A stretch of DNA of 64,000 nt, from assembly GCA_946807835.1 (NCBI GenBank), contig OX327691.1, positions 14,683,688-14,747,687 of the forward strand. Direction: 5' to 3'. A program made the translations under genes and the position numbers. This DNA is from Ailanthus altissimus. Taxonomy: Eukaryota > Streptophyta > Magnoliopsida > Sapindales > Simaroubaceae. Below the pieces are notes generated by a model. That model saw nothing but the letters and a program-made list of their open reading frames with translations, did not search any database and had not been told where the DNA came from. Of this stretch, positions 1-18,200 are shown in pieces (the stretch's first letter is position 1; each line of letters starts with the position of its first letter).

Positions 1-455
1 AGATGCGTGATTATCATTACTTGAATCCATATTTTAGTGGACTCGGAATGAATCTGGATTATGCAACTGACGGGAACCTCAGTGGGCCTGTTATTTTAAC
101 TATGTCAAAGAAAGAACATTCATAAGTCTGGATTACGCAATTGACTGATTGCTTATTATAACAATCAATCGAGGGACAGCTTTAGAGCTCTCCATTACCA
201 AGACTCCAGTAGCTTTCTAGTCTTGCAAAGACAAGAGTTAATGCAGTTCCCGTACCAAGAAAATCATTTCACTAAAAATAAGCCAAAACAAAAACAAAAA
301 TATCAACTTCATATTCATTTTAGAAACCAATCAATCGTGTTCAAATTGGGATGATACAAAGAAAGATGAAAGATACTCCACAGTTTGAGTGCCCTAAATT
401 ATGAGGATAATTATAGAGAACCAACTACACTGAAGACGAACACCCAGTTATCTAA
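1..455. other. 3' flank of the ALDH3 gene
   Basis: AT-rich sequence downstream of the stop codon of the minus-strand aldehyde dehydrogenase gene. It probably holds that gene's 3' UTR. I see no second coding region, RNA gene or clear repeat here. Confidence 0.4.
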
Positions 456-5924
<5,469 letters not shown>

Positions 5925-7548
5925 TGTAGTGTTGCAATCAAATCAATCGCTCGCAAATTCAACAAATGTCTGTTAGTTAATAATACCAGAGCGCGAGATA
6001 AATAAAGAGATTGATTTGGATTCTGTTTTTGCTTCGGCTACGTTGGTGATAACGTTCTTTGTTTTATATATTACTTGTATCATACAAATACAATTATCGA
6101 ATTAAAATGTGTAATATCTGCAGATGCACGGAAGGGGACAAAATAATTATTTTTTTAATAAAGTCAAATTAACAGAAACAATGATGAAATTAAATGTGTA
6201 ATATCTGGATATTTGCCGGAGGGGAACAAAATAGTTTTTTCATATTTTTTATTCTATTTTAATTTAATGGTTCGGAGCGTTGGGGTCACAAGGATGGAGC
6301 TGGCGCGTGTTATCGTGACTCGCTGCTCATCTTTGTCGTATCCTGAAGGAATGCGATCCCTTCTTGCTCTACTAGGTCTCGAAGACTCGAACTGTTGCAA
6401 GGCGCGTGTTTTGCACGCAGTGTAAAAGGGCGTGGCGTCTAGTGTGACGTCTCTCTTTTAGCTGCTTTTGCGCTGTGTTCCGATGCGAACGTGGGAATGT
6501 GAACTGATTACTTTTGGTAGTAGTGTACAGGGTGGCTTGCGTGACTATAAATTTACGATTATTATCATTTCCCCTTAATTTCTTTATGTAATTTCTTTTT
6601 TGGCGACTATATATAAATTATATTTTACTATAAAGATTATTAAAACAAATGAATTAGAATACCTTATAGAGTTATGGTAAATTAGAATTTCACTTGTTTG
6701 AAATTTCGAAAAAATACCTAATAATGAGGAGTAACGTTAACAACATTTTTACGTTCTCTTTTTCAAGAGATTTTTTTATGTACATTGTTATTAAAATTAC
6801 ATTATATTATTAAATTATATTATTATTAAATATTTCGTTAAATTATACCATCAAAATTATCAAGAATATTACTTTATATTATTTATCCATATCATATTCA
6901 GATTATAAAAAATTCTTATAAAAAGAAATGAATATCCTGACATTTTCAAATTTAATGCTAGGACAAATACTCAATACATTACATTAATAAATTGTTATTT
7001 TCTCCTTTAAGAGATATAAAAATAAAAATGTACGTCTAAATAAATTACAAGGTATTGGTGAATGTATAATGACTAAGTATTAATTATTAAAATATAAAAA
7101 TTAAAAAAAAAAGTAAAAATTACCTTAAGTATTAAAATTCTTACTGAAAATAAAAAGTTACCGTTTTATATTAAAAAATTTTATCAAATTTTAGATTAAA
7201 ATTACGCAAAATATATTTTAATAATGAGTTCTCTGGTCATAAAAAGTTAACTCAATAGTTTAATATAAATTATTAAATTTTTAATTCAAAAAATTCTTTA
7301 GTCCAAATTCAACAATGAAACTATTGCAACTTAATAATTTGATTGGTACTAAAAATATCATCGTCAAAATGTTATTTTTTATGTCAAATCATTGAAATAA
7401 TGGGTAAAATATAATTCTTATTGTCAATAAATATTAAAAAATATATGGAAAAAAAAAAAGAACTTTGACCTTTATTTTGATGAATAAAAAATTCAATATT
7501 ATTAGTATTAAAAGAAATATAAAAAAACAATCATAATTAGTTAATTAG
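5925..7548. other. ALDH3 upstream region, then AT-rich intergenic DNA
   Basis: The first few hundred bases should contain the ALDH3 promoter on the minus strand. A stretch at about 6250-6540 is clearly richer in GC than its surroundings and has a 70-codon plus-strand frame, but I recognise no protein in it. From 6580 to 7548 it is AT-rich with no gene seen. Confidence 0.4.
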
Positions 7549-8215
7549 TCAGGATTTATCACGTTCTAATAAAATTGAATCATCAGTTGCATTATACTTA
7601 TCTTGCCATGGCTTTATTTCAATTTGTTGGAGAGAACTTGTCTTGTAGTCAAACAAACGAACACGCAATATCAAGTTGAGCGTGAAAGAAGTAATTGTGT
7701 AGTGGCCAACCGATTTTGAAATAAGATACAAAATTTGATTTATATATATCCTCCTCGGCTCGTCATCAAAATTTAAAATCGCATGGAGAATTTTCAACGG
7801 TCCGATTTCACACACGCATTCATGAAAGTCTCCTCTACGGAATTGTCCGCTGCCAACAAAACAAAACGGGCCCGACTCTTCCGCTTGATCGCCATGACAC
7901 AACAGCAAATCAGTTTTTTATTCCAATATCTCATCATCATGTGATAATACACAGGTGGTTTTCGCTTTCGTGTGACCAACGCTACAAACGTACTCTGGTT
8001 CTGCATTTCCTATGAGTTAGGTACTTCCGTTGGGATACCGGTTCAGCCGGTATACCTAACTCGGGTTTTTCGCACTCCACGTTAAACGACCTGTCGTACG
8101 TATCGTAAATTCTGATCATCCTGACGATATAACCGGAGCAATAAATTAAATATTCCTTTATTAATTCGTGTAATGTAGAATCAGTGTCGTCGTGATCGCG
8201 TGCAAGCGATAACAT
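7549..8215 (-). other. Unrecognised, possibly decayed protein-coding region
   Basis: Three overlapping minus-strand reading frames (8215-7982, 8006-7794, 7908-7549; 77, 70 and 119 codons) follow one another in different frames across 0.67 kb. The stretch is richer in GC than the DNA on either side. This pattern would fit a gene with frameshifts or an unrecognised intron. I do not recognise any domain. It could also be chance in a less AT-rich patch. Confidence 0.25.
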
Positions 8216-8829
8216 GTCTCATAAGTTCATCAAATTAAACGGAGGAGGTCAACATTTTAGAAATTTCAATTCAAGCAAAATCTTCACAATATTTCAAAAA
8301 AAAAAGATGGGGTAGATTTGATTTTTGTATGTTCATTGTCCTGCGGGCTTTATAGTTACTTGCCGACAATTAATCTTTAATTTGATTTAATATGAAATGG
8401 ATCTTATTTTGATCTCACTCTCTTCTTTATTGAAAATGGATCCCACATTCACACTTGAGATCTCAAAAGCTTGATATATCTGGATTTGATGGGAGGAAAC
8501 GTCCAGGAGCATTGTTATTTAGGTACATAAATTTGTATACTCGGAGATGTTGAAAACTTGCAATTTAGTTGAGCAATAAGTTAAAGCGTGCAATCCAAAT
8601 CATCAAACTTATATTAGTTTAAAATAAATCATCAAACTTATATGTTAGTAAACTCATTTAACCCTGAATAATTAATTTGTATATATTAAAAAAATTGCTC
8701 AACGCAAAATATATTAAATATATGTGAAACTTTTTTAAATGTTAATGTTAAAATATTTATTGGAAACAAATATATGAATTATATTTGAAGTTGAAGCACA
8801 CAAATAAGTAATATAATTCAAACAAATAA

Positions 8830-9404
8830 TGTAGGATAAGAAATTAAAAAACTAAAGAGAGAGAAAAGTAGAAGAAAAACACATAGAAATTTATATGGTT
8901 CGGTAACTTGCCTACGTTCACGGCAAATCAATATTACTCACTCTTATTATTGAATCAGAAGATACTCACAAAATATGTATTTTACAAAAAATACTCACAA
9001 AGAACACTCTCTCTTGTAATTTATAGATTTTATCTCACAAAGTATGTTTAATCATGAAGATTTCTTCAATTATCGCTAAGATATATTTATAAACTAATAG
9101 AGAGTCTTTATATAAATTTTAGAACGTTTTAGGTTTACCTTAAATATGTGAGAGTCGTATTAGGGAGTCCTGAAGCAAGTGAGAGACGAAATAGATAAGT
9201 ATCAAAACGAAAAACTGTTTCCGCGCCCATCGCAGCAGCACTTGTGTGCCTGCTTAGGCGCCGCGGTACCCACACCTGGGCATCGCTATTTCGTCTTTCA
9301 TCTCCTTGCGAGTCCGTCTTCGATCCTTGCGTACCCTACCACTTGACTTACTCTTCGAATTATATTCCGATGATTTTCAATTAGTATTCTCACATATTAT
9401 AACA
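8830..9404 (-). mobile_element. Copia-like LTR fragment or solo LTR, minus orientation
   Basis: Read on the minus strand, it begins TGTTATAATATG, passes a GC-rich block at about 9220-9295, a TATA-like region, and then the typical Copia R/U5 stretch with CGTAGGCAA followed by CCGAACCA (complement of 8898-8935). The plus-strand end at 9404 (AACA) fits an LTR terminus. The other boundary is uncertain and no internal coding sequence is attached. The same R/U5 motif recurs at 29505-29540 and 50630-50670. Confidence 0.6.
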
Positions 9405-11940
9405 GAGACCTTACTCTAATACATGTTAATAAATTTGCATAATTTTAAAGTCCGCTATTAAATTATAAATAAAGGCAATTTTGTATTGGTATAATTTTGT
9501 ATAATAACTGAAATGTCAGTTGTCATGGATGATAATAGGAAATTGTTCGAAAATAGTCTTTTTTATAAAATAAATATACTTTTATAGTCAACAAATAATA
9601 AAAAAAGTTTCATTAACCATTAAAAAAAAATTGAGAGCATATTGCCCTCTAAAATCTCAAATTATTTGTTTTTTTCTTCAAAATTATCACCTCTCAAAAT
9701 TATTATATTTCTCAAATATTATATTTAAAAATAGTAAATCGAATGGTTATATTGTGATATTTAAAAATTAAAGTTAGAAACCAAAATTTAAAAAATAAAA
9801 AATGATCAAATTTTTTGATTGTGTAGTAGATCGAATGCTTATGTGAGTTTATTTATATTTTGTTAAAATATTTTTATTATCTAATAAATTTTAAAAAAAT
9901 ACTCTATAGATTGAAGACAAACAATTTTATGAATTAATCTAAAAAAATAAAAATAAATGAATAAATCAAGGATAAAAATAATGGAAGAAACACAAAATTG
10001 CGAAAGGTGCCGAATGGGCGAGGCGTGATGCGAGTTGGGAGCAAGAAGAGAGCAAGCCTGTACTTCAACTTTGTTCTCTAATTTTTTTTACCCAAATTTA
10101 CTTAATTTTTTAGTTATTTTTAATTAAATTTATCAATTTTAAATTTATTCTACTCTAAAATTATTTGTTTTATTAATTTTAAAATATATTTTGAATCAAA
10201 ATTTAAACTGACTTATAAAAAAAGATGCAAAATATTTATAAAATAAAATATTTCAAAAATTAAGTACGGAATTAATAAAATTTATAAATTTATTTTATGA
10301 TTAAAATAAATTTTATAAAAATATGGGCGGCCAATTCCCCGTGCACTCAAAGTCCTTAGGAATTCCCTTTTCTCCTTTCAAATGATTAAAATCATCACTA
10401 ACTTATAAAAAATGCTTTCACACTTAAATCAATAAGAATTAAGTGATTAATTTAAGAGAAAATAAAGTATAATTAATGAAAAAATAATATTTAGATTTCA
10501 GAAAAATTGTATGTGAGCGTGTATATTTACAATTTATTCAATACGGTGAATAAATTGTATTTGAATTTTTGAACATATAATATCCACGAATCTTGTGTGA
10601 GAGAGTATTTCCATTTTATAGTAAATAAATTAAAGAGAAAAATGGGAAATTTTCCCTCAAATCTCAACCACCGTTGGATAGGCATGTCACTTTTTTCACT
10701 TCGGATTATCCACTTGATTGCCAACTGTTCTTTGAGTTTATTAAAACTATTCAAATATGAAGAATTTAGTGGGATTTACTTGAATATGAACTAAACATGT
10801 GGCATTGAGCTAATTGGATCGTCTTGCAACAATAATCGATCTGAACTTGATTTGGTTTTAAAAAAAAAAACTTTAATCGTCTTCAATAATGATAAAAATA
10901 ATTATAATAATGAAAATGATGCTATTTAACCTCTTATTTTATCTTATCAACTCCCACTTTTTATCGTACCTTATAAGAATTTTAAAATAATTTATAATTT
11001 CTAATATATTATATTTTATGTCCAATTTATTCTTATTATCATTTTAAATATTTTTAATACACCTATGCTATTTATAAAATGTGAACAAATTAATTTTTAT
11101 AAATGATTTTTCTTTTATTTTTAAAATTCATCTTATCTTTTTAACAATAATTTTTAGATGTTGACATATTTACAAAATTTAAGATTCATCATGTATAATA
11201 GATATTGGTTTATGATATATATATATAAAGAGAACTAATATAATAGGTTATGTAGTTAACTATATGGTAAACTCTTGAATACGCGATAATATTTTATAAT
11301 ATATCATAAATTATATAAAAATTATAAAAAATTATGAATTTGTTAGATAATAACGTGTAATGATGTTACTTACCATATAATGAACTATATAACTCATTAG
11401 ATCAATTATATATATATATATATAATATATTTAATTTTTTTTTATCTTTTTTTATAATTTATATAAAAAAAAATCAAATTCAAACAAAATTAACAAAATG
11501 GGGTTGATGAGATAAAATAAAGGGTCAAATAGTGGCACTCTAATAATATAACAATAAGAATAAGAAAAATAAGGTGGTGGTTAGGTCATAGGAATGAGTT
11601 TTTGGCTTTATATCATGTTCTACGTTAGATAGAAATTATGTGGGTTTTGACAATATATAAATGAGTAGGCAGCATTATCTAGCAGGTTATTATTTTGAGT
11701 TAATAGCAATCATTCAACTTGTAGCAAATGATATCAAAGTAAACTCGAATCCTCATTTGTAGATAGGTCTTAAATTTTATCGCAATAGAGATTGTCACTT
11801 AAAGTAATAGATCCTCTAAGAATAGTGGGATGAGCAATATAAGTAAGTGAATCCAAAAAATTACTTGTCTTGAGCTAAATAGAAATTGTTATGTAGGTAG
11901 CAATAAGTAGGCGAATGGGCAATGCGAGTCACATTAGCCT
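9405..11940. other. AT-rich intergenic DNA
   Basis: Very AT-rich sequence with short A/T simple repeats, for example TA runs near 11217 and 11408. No gene, RNA gene or full mobile element could be supported. The final 300 bases (about 11640-11940) look like old repeat sequence but were not identified. Confidence 0.4.
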
Positions 11941-11984
11941 TGAGTTTGGGCCAGACTATAATGAGGATATCACATAATTGAACG

Positions 11985-13055
11985 ATAAAGAATGTCAAAT
12001 TTTATATTAAATAAAAATTGAGTGGATCTTAAAAATATATAAGTAGATAGGCAAAACTATTTAAGAAACTAATTTTTTTTTAATAAATAACAAGCGTTCA
12101 ATTCATGATATTTAAATTAAACTCTATTCGTCAAATGTACAATTTTGTGTAAAAAATAAAAAAAGGTGGTCTAAGAATATAAAAAAAATGGTCTAATGAT
12201 AAGGGAATAATGGTAACCTTTTAAAATATTATTTTAAAATTATTATTTTAAATAATATGTCAAAAATAGTAATTTAATAATATTATTGACACACTAATTT
12301 AATAACATTTGAGAATATTTCCCACCTTAATTTAAAACTAAAATTTCACATTAACATATGAGAATTTCAGCATTACTCAAAGACGAAGACAGATTCATCG
12401 TTTTCCACAATTATTGCAACCGTACTAAAAAGATATGTGAACAAGACGATACGAAGACCACTACGCCAGTCTCATTTTTTCTTTTCGAAAGAAATTCTAT
12501 TACTTGAGCAAAAGACAAGTAATCCACGCATTTCCTCTTCAAAAGATAGATAACATTTTTTTTTGCCAAAAAAATATAAATAACATTGTTTTGACTATTT
12601 AAATGAAATATGATTTCTTTTTTACCGCAAGAAGCAAAACTCTGACCATGAAACCAAAAGAAAAATGTTAAGAAAGGTGTTAAAAATTGAATTAAAGTAT
12701 TTGTAATGGTCCGAATTCAAATAAAATGAAAAATTTTAAATTTGTAACGTAAAAGACACAACTCAATATATAAAATTTGCCACCTTCAATATCATATTTA
12801 TATTTATAATCAAATTACAATTCTAAATATTAAAGTTTCAAATTGCAAATTCTACATTTAACTGATACAAAATGGGTTAAGTCTATCAATATCTTTACTA
12901 CAAGAGCAAGAATTAGTATAAAATATTTTTCATCTTCACCAACCACTGGAATGTTGTGAAGACACAACAAAAGTTTTTCCATTTTCCACAAGTGACTAGT
13001 GAGTAGTGGCTCTACACGATAGGATAAGGACACAACCATGTTATTAAAAAACCAA
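11985..13055. repeat. Duplicated copy of the APX upstream region (copy 1)
   Basis: This block is homologous, base by base over long stretches, to the DNA just upstream of the ascorbate peroxidase gene. The part at about 12345-12690 matches 19360-19669, and about 12700-13055 matches 21105-21463, in the same orientation and order. The upstream part also matches repeats at 18385-18540. Copy 1 has no peroxidase exon behind it. It lacks the 1.4 kb element present in copy 2, so it serves as the empty site for that insertion. Confidence 0.8.
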
Positions 13056-13088
13056 CTCGGAGAAGTTTTTAAAAGTCTTAATTAATTT

Positions 13089-13186
13089 TTTTTTTTTAGT
13101 GTTACAATACAAATACACACATTTACAAATCGTTAACATGCGGAATCGAACTTCTGACCTAGGTGAGCATTACAAGAGGAGCTGTC
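13089..13186 (-). mobile_element. Short tRNA-derived SINE with 18-bp target duplication
   Basis: A 98-bp insertion is flanked by identical 18-bp direct repeats (13071-13088 and 13187-13204, AAAAGTCTTAATTAATTT). Read on the minus strand it holds a Pol III B-box-like stretch, AGTTCGATTCC, and ends in an A-rich tail (complement of the T run after 13088). The A box is not evident, so the copy is probably 5'-truncated. The long target duplication and A-tail show insertion by LINE-type retrotransposition. Confidence 0.8.
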
Positions 13187-13449
13187 AAAAGTCTTAATTA
13201 ATTTAAATGGTAGGTTTTGATATAATGTCATGGCAATCTCATATAAAGTGAAAGTGGATAGATTTGTATTTAAGGGTGTCTTTGTAATCTTAAAGGGATG
13301 TGACTTGCTTAATGAAAGAATGATTTAAAATAAAAATTATATTTATTTTAATTTAATAATAAGATAGTATAAAAAAAAATTTCAATTGTAAATTTTTTAC
13401 ATACATTTTTATTAATATCAGCAAATTTTTTACGTTGTATATTTCACTA

Positions 13450-16400
13450 ATGAATTACCCGTGTGGACGAGTTGATAATTATAAAAAAAATTAATTTATG
13501 TTCTTAATTTTTTTTTCTAAAAAAATTAACCCACAAGAAGTACGGATTAAAGAATACATAAAAATAGTTTTAAAATTTCTATTTATAGTATAAGAATGTT
13601 ATTTAAATTCTTAATTCTAATAGGATTAAAATAAAATTATATCTTTATATTATTTTAATTTAGATAATTAAAATGATAAATATAATATCTAATATTATCT
13701 TTAATTAAATAATTTTGATAATTCATAATTATTTAATTTAATTAAATAATATAATTATTTATTTAATTCCATAACTATAATGGCTTGGGCCAGTAATTGA
13801 TTGAACCCAACAAATTTAATCAAATTAAACGTGGGCCAATAATTGGTTATAATAAGTTTATGCCAATTAATATTTTAGATCTAACAATTAATTAAATAGT
13901 CAATTTCAATTTTTATGGAGTCAGCACAAGGACCTGATGGATCTACAAAATTAAACTCTAATAAATTAAATCATTTGATTAAACTCTTAACATGATTTTA
14001 TTTATTAACTTTATATTACTCCGCTAAAAATATAAAGTTGAACTTTTGATTTTGTAGATAAATTATAAAACAAAAAACTTTCTTTATCCATTTAATAATT
14101 ATTTCATATAGATTAATCATTCACAAGTATTCATAATTGGAGTTAGGTCAAGTATTTGTTAACTTCTCTAATTACATATTTATCCTCGATCCGTATTGAT
14201 CCTCTTTTGAACATTTAATTTGTGAAATTCACAAATTTATTATTTTATTTAACTCTTAAAAAAAATTGAGCGCTCATAATGTTTAAGATCATAATCAATT
14301 ATTAAGGAAACAACTTATCTAACTTCATTTTCGAATGAGTGGATCCCATAACTATAAGAAATGTTTCTTGTAGTAACCAGTATCCAGGACTGGTAAGAAT
14401 AAGTATTTATATATGTATAAATATACGTATTTTATTTGTATATTGGTGATACTTGATTTATATATTGTTATTAGTAGTGTTTTTATAGGTTAAGGTGATA
14501 CTATTAGCATTGGGTTTAATTGCAAGACTTTGGATTTATTTTAAGGACCAAATTGTAATACTTTGAAAGTTTTGGGGGTAAATTTGTAAATACTAAAAAT
14601 TAGCCACTTAGTATAAAAATACACTTTTAAAACCCTAATTCTCTCATTTTGGTCGAGCTACCTCTTTTAGAGAGAGAGAGAAGAGAGAAAAGAGGGGAGA
14701 GAAAGAGAAGAAGGAGAAGAAAAAGAAGAAGAAATTGGAATTTTGGATTTTAAGAGGTATATCACAACTATTTCTCAATTTATTGGTGTTAATTATGTTA
14801 ATTTCTTTAAGTTTTGATTTCTTGAAATATGTATAATTGAGTATTTGATGTGTATTTCGTATGATATTTTGAGAATTGATGATGATCTATAAGATAGTTT
14901 GATAAATCATGATGGATTGTAGAATTTCTGCTTGATAGTCTCTTGATCCAAGAATTTTATAAATTGTTGTGATTCTATTCTGGTTTTGAATTTTGAGTAT
15001 ATGAAATTAGACATGTTTAGGATCATCTGAGACTTTGAATCGATTTAAAATTCTAAAAATTGAATTTGTTGTGAATTTACCAAAATAACCCTGAAATTCT
15101 GGAAATTTCTTATATGAATAGTATGATACAGTGACGAACAATTTTTGTTCTACTGAATGATGTTCAAAAGTTACGAATTTTTGGAATATGATAATTTTAT
15201 ATGTCTAATATGATATACTCGAAATTGAGAATTTAGATCAATGTGGTTGAAGTGTTATGATTTTCTAAAGTATATCCGCTCATTACAGTATTTGATTAAC
15301 AGATTTTTAAAGCTATGGAATAAAATAGTTTTAAAATATTTTTGGCAGTGATTTGGAAGTGAAATATTTATGATGGACTGAGATATGTGTTAAGAGTAAT
15401 GATGTGATAGTTTTATAATTTTTGAGTTAGTATATGATTTTATAAAATTGGGAGATTGAATACTGTTCAGTAAGTATCTTGATCTTGTCAGGTTAGTAGT
15501 TTGGATTCGATGGTATGTATGGAATGGATTGTGTAGGAAATTTGATATAATATTCATATATAAGAAGTATATATGAGTCAAGAATGATATATGCTGATTT
15601 TGGAGTAATTGGACATCATTTGATCTATTAGAAAATTTTGTTAAGTGTAAGTGATCAGAATAACAGGTTTTGAGAAACCAAGTATTTAGACCAATTTGAT
15701 GTGATAAATGCATTGTGTATAATTTTGTAAGCTATTTAAAGTATTTTATGTGAATTATGAGGCTTATGAAAGGATTAATCTCCATTGATAGGTTAAGGAG
15801 ATTTAAGCCTTGTAGCTGAAAGTGTTAAGAGGTAAGTATACTAGACTTTTTACTGAAATCACAATAAACGTAATAATTGTTTTGTATGATTTTGTAAATG
15901 TGGTTAGGAATATGTTGATGTTATGTCAAAGTATATTTTGATATGAAATGTAAAGATATGTATTTATGAATGTGAGCATGGATATACATGACATACATGT
16001 GTTTTTGAAAGTGAGCTTTCAAAATAAGATATGTTTAACAAAGAAAGCTTTTGAAGTGTAATATGTCCATGAGAAATATTTTGTGTTTTGAGGGTACTTG
16101 AACTCACTGTTAACTTAGTAGGCATTTTATGTGATTTGTGGAGCCTTTATGTGTGGCCTTTCCTTCGGGATTGGTATATGTTATGTGTTCCGTATGTAGG
16201 GAGGATCCTATTGGTACTTAAAGGAAGTGTGAGTCATCACATTCGTGTGGTGGTGTATTGGTGCATGTGAGAGGACTCACCGATGATCAGGGTGAGGGTT
16301 TGGCTTTTACCTTCGGGCATAAGCATTATATATGTGTAATTTCAAGACCTCACTTGTACTATCCCTCTCATACGGTATGTCACCTACGAGTGACATTTGG

Positions 16401-17750
16401 CTCATTATGTGATATGTGATATGTAAATCCTACTAAGTAGTAGTTGAGTGATGGTATTCCTATTATGTGTTTTGAAAGAATGTGTAAGCGCTTACATGAT
16501 ATATGATTTGATAAGATTATGATTTTGATTGATCACAGCATATCATACATATGCATTGTGTACATATATGTGTTTGTATTTGATATATGAAAAACTAGTA
16601 TGCTTACTGAGTTTTATACTCATTATAGTTTATGGTGATTTCAAGTAAATAAGGTGCATGTGTGCTTAGCGGATTTGGCAAGGCTTCTGTTGTTCCTTGG
16701 GTTCCCTAAGTTGCTAGGTTGTTGTGTGTTTCATTTGGGGACACGTGGGATAGGATATTTGGTTTGTCCCTATTGAATAAATACTTATGTATTATTTCAT
16801 TGTGTGTGGCTGGATTTGTTTTAAGTTTTTAAAGTGTGGTTACTAGTTGATTTCAAGTAAGAATTTGCAATGAATATATTTTGGGCTTCCGGTAACAAAG
16901 TTGCTACTGGTGACGTAGTAGAGTGTTAATCTCTGAGAAAACTCTGCGTATCTCCGGTTTATTAATTGTCCCAGTCATAATTCAATTGTTATAATTCTGA
17001 AAGAAATTGAAATGAATGTTTAAATATGGTCAAGAGAAATTTATATTTATATGTTAAGTTATGGGTTGATTTTAGTGTTGAACTTACTAGCAACTTGCTA
17101 AGGATTTCTGTGTTGAAGGAAAGTTAAAAATTTTGTGTAATATTATTTATAAGTGCACATGCAGTGAATGAATGTAAGTGATGTCGTGTGTCGGATCTTT
17201 TGGGTCTGGGGCGTGACATTTCTAGCCATATATTTTGTTACATTTATAAAATAATTAGTAATTAATCAAAAAAATTTTACAGTATTTTTCTTATAAATTA
17301 ATAAATATAACTCAATGAATGAGAGTTCATTAATCACTTAGAATTCTTTTTATTAACGAAGATTAATAGATAATTAATTTTATCATGGTCAAGTCGTATA
17401 TAATCAATATTATACAAATTGCTTCTATTTTTTATGTCAACACATAAAATGATCCAGATAATACCATTATATACAATATATAAATGGACCACACTTATAG
17501 TTTATCAAAATGAAGTTTCCATCTTCATTCAGACTAGTGATAAGTTTAGATTATTACGCTTAAATTTAATCATCTCGTATATAATTATTAAATTCTAAGT
17601 TTAAGGTTACATATAATAATCAAAGAATTTCACGATATTTGAATAAAACAATCATAATTACAAATATAATATTGAATGAATAACCTCTATTAATTATTTT
17701 CAACAGCATGTAAATACAAATAATTATACTTTTAGAGCACACTTCTAACA
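13450..17750 (-). mobile_element. Older Copia-like solo LTR, split by a younger LTR
   Basis: The segments on both sides of the 2.85-kb solo LTR look like one older LTR of about 1.4-1.5 kb. Its plus-strand right end, TTTTAGAGCACACTTCTAACA minus the first base, reads on the minus strand as a TGTTAGAAGTGTGC start that resembles Angela-type Copia LTRs. The left boundary near 13450 is a guess. No internal domain was seen. Confidence 0.4.
14369..17218. mobile_element. Solo LTR, 2,850 bp, with perfect 5-bp target duplication
   Basis: The unit starts TGTAGTAACC and ends GGGGCGTGACA, and is flanked on both sides by TTTCT (14364-14368 and 17219-17223). Ends of the type TG...CA with GGCGTGACA are common in plant Ty3/Gypsy (Tekay/Del-like) LTRs. 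Inside are a TATAAAA at about 14621, a GA-rich tract at 14670-14730 and an AATAAA near 16775. There is no gag-pol, so this is a solo LTR left by recombination between the two LTRs of a full element. The clade and orientation are inferred. Confidence 0.8.
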
Positions 17751-18200
17751 CTTATAAAAAATACACGTAATTTTTTAGATCAGAGTTGCCATCAAAAGTT
17801 TTGTAATGGGGCATGTGAAAATTAAGGGGCTTCACTTGACTTTTAATCTCCTATATGAATAGAGGTTCTTACAACTTCCATACAGTAAAGGGAGTAAGAG
17901 GTGTTAGAGTTGTGAAGCTGTTGACTCTACGGCTACTTGTCAACTATTTCTTGCACGTGAGCTGTTAGTGCCACTTCTTGTAAACAAGTTGGTGGAGATG
18001 AATTAATAGATAGTGAAACTAGGATAGTGATAGTAACAACAGTTGGGAAAACTTGCAGAGAAATTTTATACACCGACAATTTTGTGAAAAAATATATTTG
18101 AGGTTGTTGCGCTATACGTGAATTTGGACTTACGTGTGTCAATAATAGTGGTATTGCCTTTAGAGGTACAATTCACGGTGGTACACACAAATGCAGAGTC
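17224..18200. other. Rest of the older LTR and intergenic DNA
   Basis: Up to about 17750 this appears to be the second half of the older LTR interrupted at 14369-17218. From 17750 to 18200 I see no gene. A minus-strand 69-codon frame at 17933-18142 has no recognisable motif. Confidence 0.35.

Noticed and set aside
14670..14730. A separate GA microsatellite locus
   Set aside because: It is part of the long solo LTR and so not an independent feature.
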